Source of the DNA: Dechloromonas sp.
GTDB taxonomy: Bacteria > Pseudomonadota > Gammaproteobacteria > Burkholderiales > Rhodocyclaceae
Assembly: GCA_017302355.1 (NCBI GenBank)
Contig: JAFLDQ010000069.1
Span: 1-16,479 of the forward strand
Length of the DNA stretch: 16,479 nt
Direction: 5' to 3'
The position numbers and the translations under genes were made by a program. Shown in pieces: positions 7,743 to 15,892 of the stretch. How positions within the stretch are numbered: the stretch's first letter is position 1; every line of letters starts with the position of its first letter. Below the pieces are notes generated by a model. That model was not told the DNA's origin. It saw only the letters and a list, made by a program, of their open reading frames with translations, and made no database searches.

Positions 7743-8738
7743 ATGCGCAAATCCGCCATTCTTGCGGCGTTGACCGCGACGCTCACCCTCGGCAGCGCCT
7801 CTGCCCAGACGACGCTGCTCAACGTCTCCTACGACCCGACGCGCGAGCTGTACAAGGACTTCAACGCCGCCTTCAACAAGCACTGGCAAGGCAGGACCGG
7901 GCGGACGGTGACTGTCCGCCAGTCGCACGGCGGTTCCGGCAAGCAGGCGATGGCGGTGCGCGACGGGCTCGAGGCCGACATCGTCACGCTGGCGCTGGCC
8001 TACGACATCGACGCGCTGGTCGAACGCCAGCTGATCCCGGCCGACTGGCAGAAGCGTTTCCCGCACAACTCGTCTCCCTATGCGTCGACCATCGTCTTCC
8101 TGGTGCGCAAGGGCAATCCGAAAGACATCAGGGACTGGGGCGATCTGGCGAAACCGGGCGTGGGCGTCATCACACCCAATCCGAAAACCTCCGGTGGCGC
8201 GCGCTGGAACTACCTGGCCGCCTGGGGCTGGGCGCTCAGGCAGCCCGGCGGCAACGAGCAGAAGGCGAAGGATCTGGTCACGGCGATCTTCAAGAACGTG
8301 CCGGTGCTCGATTCCGGCGCCCGCGGATCGACGACGACCTTCATCGAACGCGGCCTCGGCGACGTGCTGATCGCCTGGGAGAACGAGGCGCAGCTGGCGG
8401 TCAACGAGATCGGCAAGGACAAGTTCGAGATCGTCGCGCCCAGCCTGTCGATCCTCGCCGAGCCGCCGGTGGCGCTGGTCGACAAGGTGGTCGACAAGCG
8501 CGGCACGCGGCTGACGGCGCAGGCCTACCTCGACTACCTGTACTCGGAGGAAGGTCAGAACATCGCCGCCAAGCATTACTACCGGCCGCGCGACCCCAAG
8601 GTGGCGGCAAGGTACGTCACGCAGTTCCCGAAGATCCGGCTGATCACCATCGACGACACCTTCGGCGGCTGGCAGAAGGCGCAGAAGGCGCACTTCGCCG
8701 ACGGCGGCAGCTTCGACCAGATCTACCTGAAGAAATAG
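7743..8738 (+). CDS. sbp: Periplasmic sulfate-binding protein, Sbp type
   Basis: A 331-residue periplasmic sulfate-binding protein, paralogous to CysP encoded at 3715. The signal peptide ends ASA at residue 21. The sulfate-binding loop [11 protein letters not shown] (147-157) contains S150-G151-G152, and W212 lies in WENE. By alignment, and with a roughly 20-residue signal-peptide offset, these match Ser130-Gly131-Gly132 and Trp192 of the Salmonella sulfate-binding protein, known to hydrogen-bond sulfate. It therefore looks like the true sulfate receptor, whereas the upstream paralogue has CysP-type residues. A ggag site lies seven bases before the ATG. It has its own promoter region after cysA, so its level can be set separately from the transporter, with which it probably shares the CysUWA channel. 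Confidence 0.92.
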   Translation: MRKSAILAALTATLTLGSASAQTTLLNVSYDPTRELYKDFNAAFNKHWQGRTGRTVTVRQSHGGSGKQAMAVRDGLEADIVTLALAYDIDALVERQLIPADWQKRFPHNSSPYASTIVFLVRKGNPKDIRDWGDLAKPGVGVITPNPKTSGGARWNYLAAWGWALRQPGGNEQKAKDLVTAIFKNVPVLDSGARGSTTTFIERGLGDVLIAWENEAQLAVNEIGKDKFEIVAPSLSILAEPPVALVDKVVDKRGTRLTAQAYLDYLYSEEGQNIAAKHYYRPRDPKVAARYVTQFPKIRLITIDDTFGGWQKAQKAHFADGGSFDQIYLKK

Positions 8739-8928
8739 ATATCCGCCATGCCCCGGTGTACTTGCCGCTGCCGGGAATCGCCGGTGGTCCGCGGCAGGAA
8801 TCCGCCCGCGCTGCCGTTGTCGAACCGGGCGAGGGCCCACGGTTCGCCGAGCCCCGGGCGGACTGCGGAGGTGCCCACGGCAGCCGCGGAGTCGCCTACA
8901 ATTCCCTTTCCTCAACCGGAGTCCTGAC
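8739..8928 (+). promoter_or_regulatory. GC-rich, hairpin-rich spacer and possible cysK promoter
   Basis: No gene is seen in these 190 bases. Two inverted repeats are present: 8761-8768 with 8791-8798 (eight pairs, one G-T), and 8821-8827 with 8840-8846 (seven pairs, arms cgaaccg/cggttcg). Neither is followed by a T-run, so they are not classical intrinsic terminators. A possible -10 element tacaat lies at 8897-8902, giving a leader of about 20 bases, but the -35 region is GC-rich and unconvincing. A ggag ribosome site (8918-8921) precedes cysK. Confidence 0.4.
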
Positions 8929-9861
8929 ATGAAAATCGCCAACAACGTCACCGAATTGGTCGGCAACACGCCGCTGGTCAAGCTCAATCGCGTTACCGAA
9001 GGCTGCGGCGCCAACATCGTCGCCAAGCTCGAATTCTTCAACCCCGGCCACAGCGTCAAGGACCGCATCGCGGTGTCCATGCTCGACGCGGCGCAAGCCG
9101 CCGGCAAGATCGGCCCGGATACCGTCGTCCTCGAACCGACCTCCGGCAACACCGGCATCGGGCTGGCCATGGTCTGCGCCGCGCGCGGCATCCAGTGCGC
9201 CTTCACGATGCCGGAAACGATGAGCCGCGAAAGGAAGCTGCTGCTCAAGGCCTACGGCGCCGAGCTGATCCTGACCCCGGGGCCGGACGGCATGGGCGGC
9301 GCCATCGCCAGGGCCAAGGCGCTGGCCGAAGCCGATGCCCGGTATTTCATCCCGCAGCAGTTCGAAAATCCGGCCAATCCGGAAGTCCACCGTAGAACGA
9401 CGGCCGAGGAGGTCTGGAAGGATACCGACGGCCAGGTCGACATCTTCGTTTCCGGTGTCGGCACCGGCGGCACGGTGACCGGCGTCGGCGAGGTGCTCAA
9501 GGCGCGCAAGCCAGGCGTCCAGATCGTCGCCGTCGAACCCGATGCTTCGCCGGTGCTTTCCGGCGGCGCCAAAGGCCAGCACCCGATCCAGGGTATCGGC
9601 GCCGGCTTCGTGCCGGCGGTGCTCAACACGGCCATCTACGACGAGGTGATCCGCGTCAAGAACGACGACGCCTTCGCCATCGCCCGCCGCATGGCGACCG
9701 AGGAGGGGCTGCTGGTCGGCATCTCCTCCGGCGCCGCGACCTGGGCCGCGCTCGAACTGGCCCGGCGCCCGGAGAACGCCGGCAAGTTGATCGTCGTCGT
9801 CATTCCGTCGTTCGGCGAGCGCTACCTGTCGACCGCGCTCTTCCAGCACCTCGAAGTTTGA
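8929..9861 (+). CDS. cysK: Cysteine synthase A (O-acetylserine sulfhydrylase)
   Basis: A 310-residue cytoplasmic PLP enzyme that makes cysteine from O-acetylserine and sulfide. The PLP lysine is K44 in GHSVKDR. The substrate/cofactor loop is PTSGNTG, and the phosphate-binding glycine loop is [28 protein letters not shown] and [20 protein letters not shown] follow the CysK rather than the CysM pattern, so thiosulfate use through S-sulfocysteine (a CysM trait) is less likely, although CysM is the usual partner in the enterobacterial cysPUWAM operon. The length is typical. A ggag site lies seven bases before the ATG. The last codons overlap the TTG start of the next gene by four bases (TTGA), coupling cysteine synthesis to a C-S lyase. 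Confidence 0.94.
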   Translation: MKIANNVTELVGNTPLVKLNRVTEGCGANIVAKLEFFNPGHSVKDRIAVSMLDAAQAAGKIGPDTVVLEPTSGNTGIGLAMVCAARGIQCAFTMPETMSRERKLLLKAYGAELILTPGPDGMGGAIARAKALAEADARYFIPQQFENPANPEVHRRTTAEEVWKDTDGQVDIFVSGVGTGGTVTGVGEVLKARKPGVQIVAVEPDASPVLSGGAKGQHPIQGIGAGFVPAVLNTAIYDEVIRVKNDDAFAIARRMATEEGLLVGISSGAATWAALELARRPENAGKLIVVVIPSFGERYLSTALFQHLEV

Positions 9862-10988
9862 GCATCTTCGACGCGGCGCCCGACCGGCGCGATTCCGACT
9901 CCATCAAATGGGGCAGGTACGCCGGCCGCGACATCCTGCCGCTGTGGGTGGCGGACATGGATTTCGCCGCGCCGCCGCCGGTGCTCACTGCGCTGCACCG
10001 GCGCATCGAACACGGCGTCTTCGGCTACGGCGGGTCGTGGCCGGCACTGACGGAGTCAGTGCTCGCTCACCTTGAGGGCGAGTACGGGTGGGCGATCGAA
10101 GCCGAATGGATCGTCTGGCTGCCGGGTCTGGTGACCGGGCTCAACGTCGCCTGCCGCGCGGTCGACGGCGAGGTGCTGACGGCGACGCCGGTCTATCCGC
10201 CCTTCCTGTCGGCGCCGCGGTTTTCCGGCCGCAAGCTCAACCGCGTCGAACTCGCCTGTATCGACGGTCGCTGGCAGTGGGACAAAATCGCCCTGCGGAA
10301 CGCGTCGGCCGCGGCGACCCGGCTCTTCCTGCTCTGCCACCCGCACAACCCGGTCGGCCGCTGCTGGTCCAGCGAAGAACTCGCCGACCTCGCCGCCTTC
10401 GCCGCAGCGAACGACCTGATCGTCTGTTCCGACGAGATCCACTGCGGCCTGATCCTCGACGCCGACAAGCGCCACATCCCCTTCGCCAGCCTGTCGCCGG
10501 ACGCGGCGAAGCGCAGCATCACGCTGATGGCGCCGTCGAAGACCTACAACATCCCCGGCCTCGGCTGCGCCTTCGCGGTGATACCCGACGCCGGCCTGCG
10601 CCGCCGCTTCCGGCGCGCCATGGACGGCATCGTGCCGCACGTCAATGTGCTCGGGCTGGCCGCCTGCGAAGCCGCCTACCGCGATTGCGCCGGCTGGCAT
10701 CGCGAACTGCTCGCCTACCTCGCCGGCAACCGCGACCGGGTGGCTGCTGCGGTCGACGCCGAAAAAAGGGCGAAAATGAGCCACGTCGAGGCGACCTACC
10801 TGGCCTGGATCGACGTCCGCGAACTCGGCCTGACGCAACCGGCTGCCCACTTCGAGGCGCATGGCCTCGGCCTTTCCGGCGGCGCCGATTTCGGCGCGCC
10901 GGGCTGGCTGCGCCTCAATTTCGGCTGCGCCCGCGCGACGCTGGACGAGGCACTCGGGCGCTTCGCCGCCGCCTGCAGGGCGGCATGA
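9858..10988 (+). CDS. patB: MalY/PatB-family PLP-dependent C-S lyase (cystathionine beta-lyase-like)
   Basis: A 376-residue fold-type I PLP enzyme of the MalY/PatB group, which cleaves cystathionine to homocysteine or degrades cysteine and related thioethers, releasing ammonia and pyruvate. The N-terminus [20 protein letters not shown] and the segment [16 protein letters not shown] are hallmark MalY/PatB sequences. HPHNPVGR is the conserved substrate/PLP loop, [10 protein letters not shown] holds the pyridine-nitrogen aspartate, and the PLP lysine is K228 in [11 protein letters not shown]. Translation must start at TTG 9858, because the family N-terminus begins there; the TTGA overlap with the cysK stop implies coupled translation. 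Its own stop overlaps the next start (ATGA). Placed after cysK, it could pass sulfur from cysteine to methionine synthesis or limit excess cysteine; the in vivo substrate cannot be told from sequence. Confidence 0.87.
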   Translation: MSIFDAAPDRRDSDSIKWGRYAGRDILPLWVADMDFAAPPPVLTALHRRIEHGVFGYGGSWPALTESVLAHLEGEYGWAIEAEWIVWLPGLVTGLNVACRAVDGEVLTATPVYPPFLSAPRFSGRKLNRVELACIDGRWQWDKIALRNASAAATRLFLLCHPHNPVGRCWSSEELADLAAFAAANDLIVCSDEIHCGLILDADKRHIPFASLSPDAAKRSITLMAPSKTYNIPGLGCAFAVIPDAGLRRRFRRAMDGIVPHVNVLGLAACEAAYRDCAGWHRELLAYLAGNRDRVAAAVDAEKRAKMSHVEATYLAWIDVRELGLTQPAAHFEAHGLGLSGGADFGAPGWLRLNFGCARATLDEALGRFAAACRAA

Positions 10989-11272
10989 GTTCGTACTCGC
11001 TGGCGATGTTCGCACTGCTGGCCGCCTTGGTTGCGCAGTCGTTCGCCACCGCTCTGGCGATCGAATGTTTCCTGCACAAGGAGCGCAGCCCGGCGGCACG
11101 ACGTTCCTGGCTGTTGCTCGCAATCGCCTCGCTGATCTTCGCCCTTCAACATGGCTACGCCCTTGAACTGGCGGTGAGAACCGGGTTGCACGATCTGCGC
11201 CAGGCGGTGCTCGCGGCAAGCGCCACGCTGTTGCTGGCGCTTGCCGTCCATGGACTCAGGCGGCCGGCCTGA
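10985..11272 (+). CDS. Small three-helix membrane protein of unknown function
   Basis: A 95-residue hydrophobic protein that I do not recognise. Three membrane helices are apparent at about residues 5-27, 41-63 and 71-90, joined by a short basic loop (HKERSPAARR) and a loop with TGLHDLR, ending RRPA. The ATG at 10985 overlaps the preceding lyase stop as ATGA, so it is probably translationally coupled as the third member of a cysK-patB unit. Its last 17 bases overlap the 3' end of the convergent cyclo-ligase gene. Codon use in this frame fits a real gene. A role in export or sensing of a sulfur metabolite is only a guess from position. Confidence 0.7.
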   Translation: MSSYSLAMFALLAALVAQSFATALAIECFLHKERSPAARRSWLLLAIASLIFALQHGYALELAVRTGLHDLRQAVLAASATLLLALAVHGLRRPA

Positions 11273-11834
11273 AGGCGCCGTTCTCGGTGACGATCCAGTC
11301 CAGTCGCTGGTCGTGCGGCGCGGGCTGGATGCTGGCGATGCGGTTGATCTCGAAGCCGACCCCGACCGCCAGCGGCCGCGGAACGAGCGCCGCCAGCGTG
11401 CGGTCGAAGTAGCCGCCGCCGTAGCCGAGGCGGTAGCCGGCGCCATCGAAGCCGTTGAGCGGCAGGAGGATCAGGTCGGGCGTCAGCCAGGCGCCGGCGG
11501 CCGGCGCCGGGATACCGTAGCGGTCGGCTGTGAGCGGCGTTTCCGGCGTCCATTCGCGAAAAAGCAGCGGCGCGTCCTCGGCGGCGACGACCGGCAGGGC
11601 GGCACGCGCGCCCTCGGCTGCCCATGCCGTGACGATGGCGCGGACGTCCGGCTCGTGCTTGATCGGCCAGCAGAAGGCGGCCACCGCCGGCCGCGGCAGG
11701 GCGGCCAGCGCGTGGCCGGCGATGCGCGCCGACAGCGCCGCGTGCCCGGCATCGTCCAGCGCGGCGCGGTGTTCGACCATCGCCCGCCGCAGTTCGCGCC
11801 GCCATGCCGTGGTATCCTCGGAAAGCTCTTCCAT
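11256..11834 (-). CDS. ygfA: 5-formyltetrahydrofolate cyclo-ligase (5,10-methenyl-THF synthetase)
   Basis: A 192-residue cytoplasmic enzyme that converts 5-formyltetrahydrofolate to 5,10-methenyltetrahydrofolate with ATP, returning stored folate to one-carbon metabolism. The family signature is clear: PLNGFDGAGYRLGYGGGYFDR (about 126-146) supplies the nucleotide- and folate-binding glycine-rich segment, and an N-terminal WRRELRR helix and PIKHEPD are also typical. The start MEELSEDTTAWRREL is preferred, although an internal Met (MVEHRAALD) is possible. In E. coli ygfA lies next to the 6S RNA gene; no 6S-like structure is seen here. The gene diverges from the lytic transglycosylase gene with only 14 bases between start codons, and its 3' end overlaps the small membrane-protein gene by 17 bases. 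Confidence 0.9.
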   Translation of the reverse strand: MEELSEDTTAWRRELRRAMVEHRAALDDAGHAALSARIAGHALAALPRPAVAAFCWPIKHEPDVRAIVTAWAAEGARAALPVVAAEDAPLLFREWTPETPLTADRYGIPAPAAGAWLTPDLILLPLNGFDGAGYRLGYGGGYFDRTLAALVPRPLAVGVGFEINRIASIQPAPHDQRLDWIVTENGAFRPAA

Positions 11835-11848
11835 CCGGCAAATCTAGC

Positions 11849-13780
11849 ATGAAGCTTCGCGCGTTTTTCCTGGCCTTCTTTCTTTCCTCGCCCCTTTTTG
11901 CGCAGGACAGCCGCGACAGCGCCTTCCTTGCCGCCCGCGACGCCTTCCGCGCCGGCGACCGCGCCAGGCTGGAGCGCAGCGCCGGGCAACTCGGCAACCA
12001 CGAACTGGCGCCCTACGCCGAAAACTACCTGCTGCGCATGAACATGGAACAGGGCGACCCGGCGGCGCTGCGCGACTTCTTCGCGCGCAACGAGGGCGCT
12101 TTCGTCGCCGAAAAGCTGCGCGCCGACTGGATCCGCTGGCTCGGCAAGCGCGGCTACTGGCTGGAAATCGACGGCGAGTATCCGAGTCTGGTCGCGCCCG
12201 AGCCGGACGTCACCTGCTGGTTCCAGCAGGCGCGGCTGGCCGGCGGCGACAAGGGGGTGCTCGACGCGGCGCAGAAGCAGTGGCTGACCATGCTCGAGCC
12301 GCCGGAAGCCTGCCGCCCGGTGCTCGAAGCGCTGATCCGCGACAACCGCGTCACGGCCGACGACGTCTGGGCACGGGCCCGCCGCCAGTTCGAGGCCAAC
12401 CGGACGGGTCCGGCCAGGCTCACGCTCGCCGCCCTGCCGGCCGGCCAGGCGCCCGATGCGAAAGCGCTCGACATGTTGATCGGCAGCCCGATGGGCTATC
12501 TGGCGAAACAGCCGGCCAACTGGCACGCCAGCCAGACCGGTCGCGAACTTGCCGCGCTGGCGATCCAGCGCATCGCGGCCAACGATCCCCGTGCGGCGGC
12601 GGCCGAACTCGAGAAGCTGCAGGGACGCCTGCACGAATCGGAGCGCCTGTGGGCGTGGAGTCAGGCCGGGCTGCAGGGCGCGAAGCGCCACTACGGCGAG
12701 GCGCTCGCCTGGTATGCGCAAGGCGGGCAGACACCGCTCTCCGACGAGGCTGCGCAATGGAAGGTCCGCGCCGCCCTGCGCGCCCACGACTGGAGCGCGG
12801 TTCTGGCGACGATCGGCGAAATGCCGCCGGCGCTTGCCGCGCAGCCGGAATGGATCTACTGGCTGGGCCGGGCCTACAAGGCCGGCGGACTGACCAGCGA
12901 GGCCGAGGCGCTGTTCGACAAGATCGCCGGGCAGGCCAACTTCTACGGCAACCTGGCCGACGAGGAACTCGGGCGCAAGATCGTGACCCCGCCGAAGGCC
13001 AGCGCGCTGTCCGCCGAAGAGCAGAAAGCGGCGCGCGACAATCCCGGAATTCGCCGGGCGATGGCCTTCTTCCGGCTGGAAATGCGCACCGAGGCGGTCA
13101 GGGAATGGAACTGGGCGCTGCGCGGCATGGATGACCGCGAGCTGCTGGCCGCCGCCGATCTGGCCAGGCGCAACCAGATCTGGGACCGCGCCATCAACAC
13201 CGCCGACCGCACGAAGAGCGAGCACGACTACACGCTGCGCTTCCTCGCCCCCTACGGCGATCAGGTGCGCACGGCGGCACGGGATCAGGCGCTCGACGAC
13301 GCCTGGGTCTACGGCCTGATGCGCCAGGAGAGCCGCTTCATCCCGGGCGCCAAGTCGAGTGTCGGCGCCTCCGGCCTGATGCAGCTGATGCCGGCGACCG
13401 CCAAGTGGGTCGCCAAGAAGATCGGCCTGCGGAACTACGACCATGGCCGGGTCAACGACACCGAAACGAACGTGCTGCTCGGCACCAGCTACATGCGTCT
13501 GGTCATGGAGAACCTCGACAACCACCCGGTGCTGACCTCGGCCGCCTACAACGCCGGCCCCGGCCGCGCCAGGAAATGGCGCGCCGACCGGCCGCTCGAG
13601 GGCGCGATCTATGCCGAAACCATTCCGTTCAACGAAACCCGCGACTACGTCAAGAAGGTGATGAGCAACTCGGTCTATTACTCGATGCAGTTCACCGGCC
13701 GCCCGGATTCGCTGAAGGCCCGCCTGGGGGTGGTCGGGCCGCGCACCGCCGATGCGCCCAAGGATGTGGACCTGCCCTGA
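11849..13780 (+). CDS. slt: Soluble lytic murein transglycosylase (Slt70-like)
   Basis: A 643-residue periplasmic enzyme predicted to cleave the MurNAc-GlcNAc bond of peptidoglycan with formation of 1,6-anhydro-MurNAc. Signal peptide: MKLRAFFLAFFLSSPLFA, cleavage after residue 18. Residues to about 450 form the alpha-helical superhelical ring of Slt70 proteins (alanine-rich helical repeats such as ALAWYAQGGQTPLSDEAAQW). The C-terminal GH23 domain carries the catalytic glutamate E494 in MRQESRF, then GASGLMQLMPATAKWVA and AYNAGPGRARKWR, which complete the lysozyme-like cleft. The ATG at 11849 is chosen because it begins the signal peptide; an in-frame ATG at 11804 would add 15 residues and hide it. 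The length fits Slt (about 620-650). The ribosome site is weak. Any promoter must overlap the divergent cyclo-ligase gene. Confidence 0.93.
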   Translation: MKLRAFFLAFFLSSPLFAQDSRDSAFLAARDAFRAGDRARLERSAGQLGNHELAPYAENYLLRMNMEQGDPAALRDFFARNEGAFVAEKLRADWIRWLGKRGYWLEIDGEYPSLVAPEPDVTCWFQQARLAGGDKGVLDAAQKQWLTMLEPPEACRPVLEALIRDNRVTADDVWARARRQFEANRTGPARLTLAALPAGQAPDAKALDMLIGSPMGYLAKQPANWHASQTGRELAALAIQRIAANDPRAAAAELEKLQGRLHESERLWAWSQAGLQGAKRHYGEALAWYAQGGQTPLSDEAAQWKVRAALRAHDWSAVLATIGEMPPALAAQPEWIYWLGRAYKAGGLTSEAEALFDKIAGQANFYGNLADEELGRKIVTPPKASALSAEEQKAARDNPGIRRAMAFFRLEMRTEAVREWNWALRGMDDRELLAAADLARRNQIWDRAINTADRTKSEHDYTLRFLAPYGDQVRTAARDQALDDAWVYGLMRQESRFIPGAKSSVGASGLMQLMPATAKWVAKKIGLRNYDHGRVNDTETNVLLGTSYMRLVMENLDNHPVLTSAAYNAGPGRARKWRADRPLEGAIYAETIPFNETRDYVKKVMSNSVYYSMQFTGRPDSLKARLGVVGPRTADAPKDVDLP

Positions 13781-13816
13781 TACCCGGAATGCCGCGAGAG
13801 AAACGCGTGAATCGAA

Positions 13817-15892
13817 ATGCCCTTCGCCGCTGACGACGAAACCCTGCAGGTACCGGACGATGCCTGGGAAATCCTGCGCGACTGCCGCGCCTGGTTCCTG
13901 AAACAGGCCGGCCAGCTGCTGCGCGAGGCCGACCCGGTTTCCGCAGAGGCGCTGGCCGCCTACATCAGGGCCATCGGCGGCTATTTCGACGAAAAGACCA
14001 CCAGCGAGCGGCGCAGCTCCTTCGACCAGCTGGGCGATCTCACCGCCTCCAACATCTCGCTGGTCGGCGAGAGCGACCTCGAACTGGACATTCGCCTCGG
14101 CAGCTTTGCCGCCTTGCTGACCGAGACCAACGGCAAGGAACTGTGGCGCGTCTATCTGCGCTTCGTCACCCTGCTCGGACGTCCCGACCTGTCGCCGGCC
14201 GATACTCCCGTCGGGCCGAAGGCCTTCGCCCGCGGGCTGACCGCCCTGTCCGGCGTGGTCGATGAGGCTTCCGACAGGACGCTGGAGCGGATCGGGCGCC
14301 TGGAAGAGCACTTTTCCGAGTTTCTCCCGTCGCTCTACGCCGGTCTCAACGACTTTCTGATCGGTCGCCAGGTGTCGGCGGCCCAGCCGACCATCGTCAC
14401 GGCGCCCGATCTGGCCAGCGCGGCGCCGGCCGGCGGGACGGCCGGCGGCATCGCGATCGACCCGGCGGTGGCGCTGCAGAGGAGCCTGCGCGGGCAGGCG
14501 CAGCGTGGCGGCGGCGATACGACGATGGGAGCGGGCATCGCCGCCTCGCTGCTCAGCCAGGCGATGTTCGGGCGCCTGCTGGCCCGCCTCGACGATCTCG
14601 AACGCGTCGGCCAGGGCGCTGACGGCGGGACGGAGGGCAAGGCGCCGTGCGCGCTCGACTCCACCCGTCTCGGGGTGCCGGCGGAGGCGCCCGAGGCGGC
14701 CGCCATCGATGCCCTGGCGATGATCTTCGAGGCCATTTTCGCCTCGCCCACGCTGCCCGATCCGATCCGGATGGCGCTTTCCAGCCTGCAGATCCCAACC
14801 TTGCGCGCGCTCATGCTCGACCGGGATTTCTTCGCGGCCGATGCCCATCCGGCGCGCCAGCTGCTCGACAAGATGGCGCGGGCCGCGGTTGGCCTGCCGC
14901 CCGATGTGTCGGCCCGGCATCCGTTATGCATCATCATCCAGCAGATCGCCTCGCGCGTGCGCGCCGAATTCGTCAATGACACGCAGGTACTGTCGCGCTA
15001 CGTTGGCGAACTCGACAAGCTGATCGCCCGCCGCGACCACGCCGCCGCACAGGCGGCGGCCAGTTACCGGCCGTTGATTCAGCTCCTCGAACAGGGTGAT
15101 CAGGCGGACATGGCGAGCCGCAAGGCGATCGACGCCTTCTGCCTGCGCAGTGACGTCCCGCCGGCGATTTCGCGCTTCCTGCGCGACCATTGGCAGCGAC
15201 TGCTGCGCCAGATCTGGCTGGAAAGCGGTGAGGAGAGCGCCGAGTGGCGGGAAAACAAGGCGGTCGTCGATCAATTGCTGTGGAGCGTCCAGCCCAAGGT
15301 CGATATGGAAGCGCGCAAGCGGCTGGCGGGCGATCTGCCGCAGATGCTGCAAAGAATTTGCGCCGGCATGCTGCGGGTGTCGGTGCCGGAGGCGGCGCGC
15401 GCCGAGTTTCTCGACGCCTGCTTCGCGCTACAGACGGCGGCGATGCGCGGGGCTCCGCGGCAGGGTGTGGAACCCGTGGCGCCGGAGGCCCCGGCGATGG
15501 CGAGGACGGCGGCCGGCGTGGCGCCGGCGCTCAGCGAATTGCGCAGCGGCGTCCAGAGGCTGCGCATCTACGACCTGGCGGGCGCCGCCCGCGCCGCCGG
15601 CCGCTACCGCCCGTCGCCCCTCCATGCCGGCGACTGGCTGAGCTTCCGCTCTCCCGGCGAGCAGTCCATCTGCGGCCGCATTTGCCATGTCGCCAGGGGG
15701 ACCGGCAAGATGCTGCTGGCCAATCCCGACTGGGAGTTTGCCGTCCTGCTGCATCCGGCGATCGCCGAAAGCCAGCTCAGGGACGGAGAAGCCGCCATCG
15801 ATTCCCGCGGCTCGCTGTTCAACGCCGCCGCCGAGCAGGCGCTGCGCCGGCGATCCGGTTCAGCGGAAGCGCCCGGGTGCGATTCAAACTGA
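13817..15892 (+). CDS. DUF1631-family protein of unknown function
   Basis: A 691-residue protein that resembles the DUF1631 family of beta- and gammaproteobacteria, some members of which have been mislabelled thymidine phosphorylase. Recognisable parts are the N-terminal helical region with YFDEKTTSERRSSFDQLGDL, a low-complexity Ala/Gly linker near residues 195-235, the central LQIPTLRALMLDRDFFAADAHPARQLLDKMAR segment, and a C-terminal compact domain with LSFRSPGEQSICGRICHVARG, reminiscent of a small beta-barrel. No signal peptide, membrane helix or catalytic motif is evident, so it is probably cytoplasmic. It starts 36 bases after the transglycosylase stop and could be co-transcribed; no clear ribosome site is seen. 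The final residues (GSAEAPGCDSN) lie only five bases from a convergent transposase stop, so the C-terminus may have been rewritten by an insertion sequence. Confidence 0.82.
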   Translation: MPFAADDETLQVPDDAWEILRDCRAWFLKQAGQLLREADPVSAEALAAYIRAIGGYFDEKTTSERRSSFDQLGDLTASNISLVGESDLELDIRLGSFAALLTETNGKELWRVYLRFVTLLGRPDLSPADTPVGPKAFARGLTALSGVVDEASDRTLERIGRLEEHFSEFLPSLYAGLNDFLIGRQVSAAQPTIVTAPDLASAAPAGGTAGGIAIDPAVALQRSLRGQAQRGGGDTTMGAGIAASLLSQAMFGRLLARLDDLERVGQGADGGTEGKAPCALDSTRLGVPAEAPEAAAIDALAMIFEAIFASPTLPDPIRMALSSLQIPTLRALMLDRDFFAADAHPARQLLDKMARAAVGLPPDVSARHPLCIIIQQIASRVRAEFVNDTQVLSRYVGELDKLIARRDHAAAQAAASYRPLIQLLEQGDQADMASRKAIDAFCLRSDVPPAISRFLRDHWQRLLRQIWLESGEESAEWRENKAVVDQLLWSVQPKVDMEARKRLAGDLPQMLQRICAGMLRVSVPEAARAEFLDACFALQTAAMRGAPRQGVEPVAPEAPAMARTAAGVAPALSELRSGVQRLRIYDLAGAARAAGRYRPSPLHAGDWLSFRSPGEQSICGRICHVARGTGKMLLANPDWEFAVLLHPAIAESQLRDGEAAIDSRGSLFNAAAEQALRRRSGSAEAPGCDSN

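Noticed and set aside
7695..9248. Minus-strand open frame opposite sbp and the start of cysK
   Set aside because: No motif, and it overlaps conserved genes throughout; explained by GC skew of codon positions.
11804..11848. Earlier ATG for the lytic transglycosylase
   Set aside because: It would put 15 polar residues before a clean signal peptide and overlap the divergent gene; ATG 11849 is the better start.
11483..14920. Very long minus-strand open frame (1145 codons) opposite slt and the DUF1631 gene
   Set aside because: It is antisense to two genes with clear family motifs, is rich in Arg/Gly/Gln typical of shadow translation in GC-rich DNA, and shows no recognisable domain.
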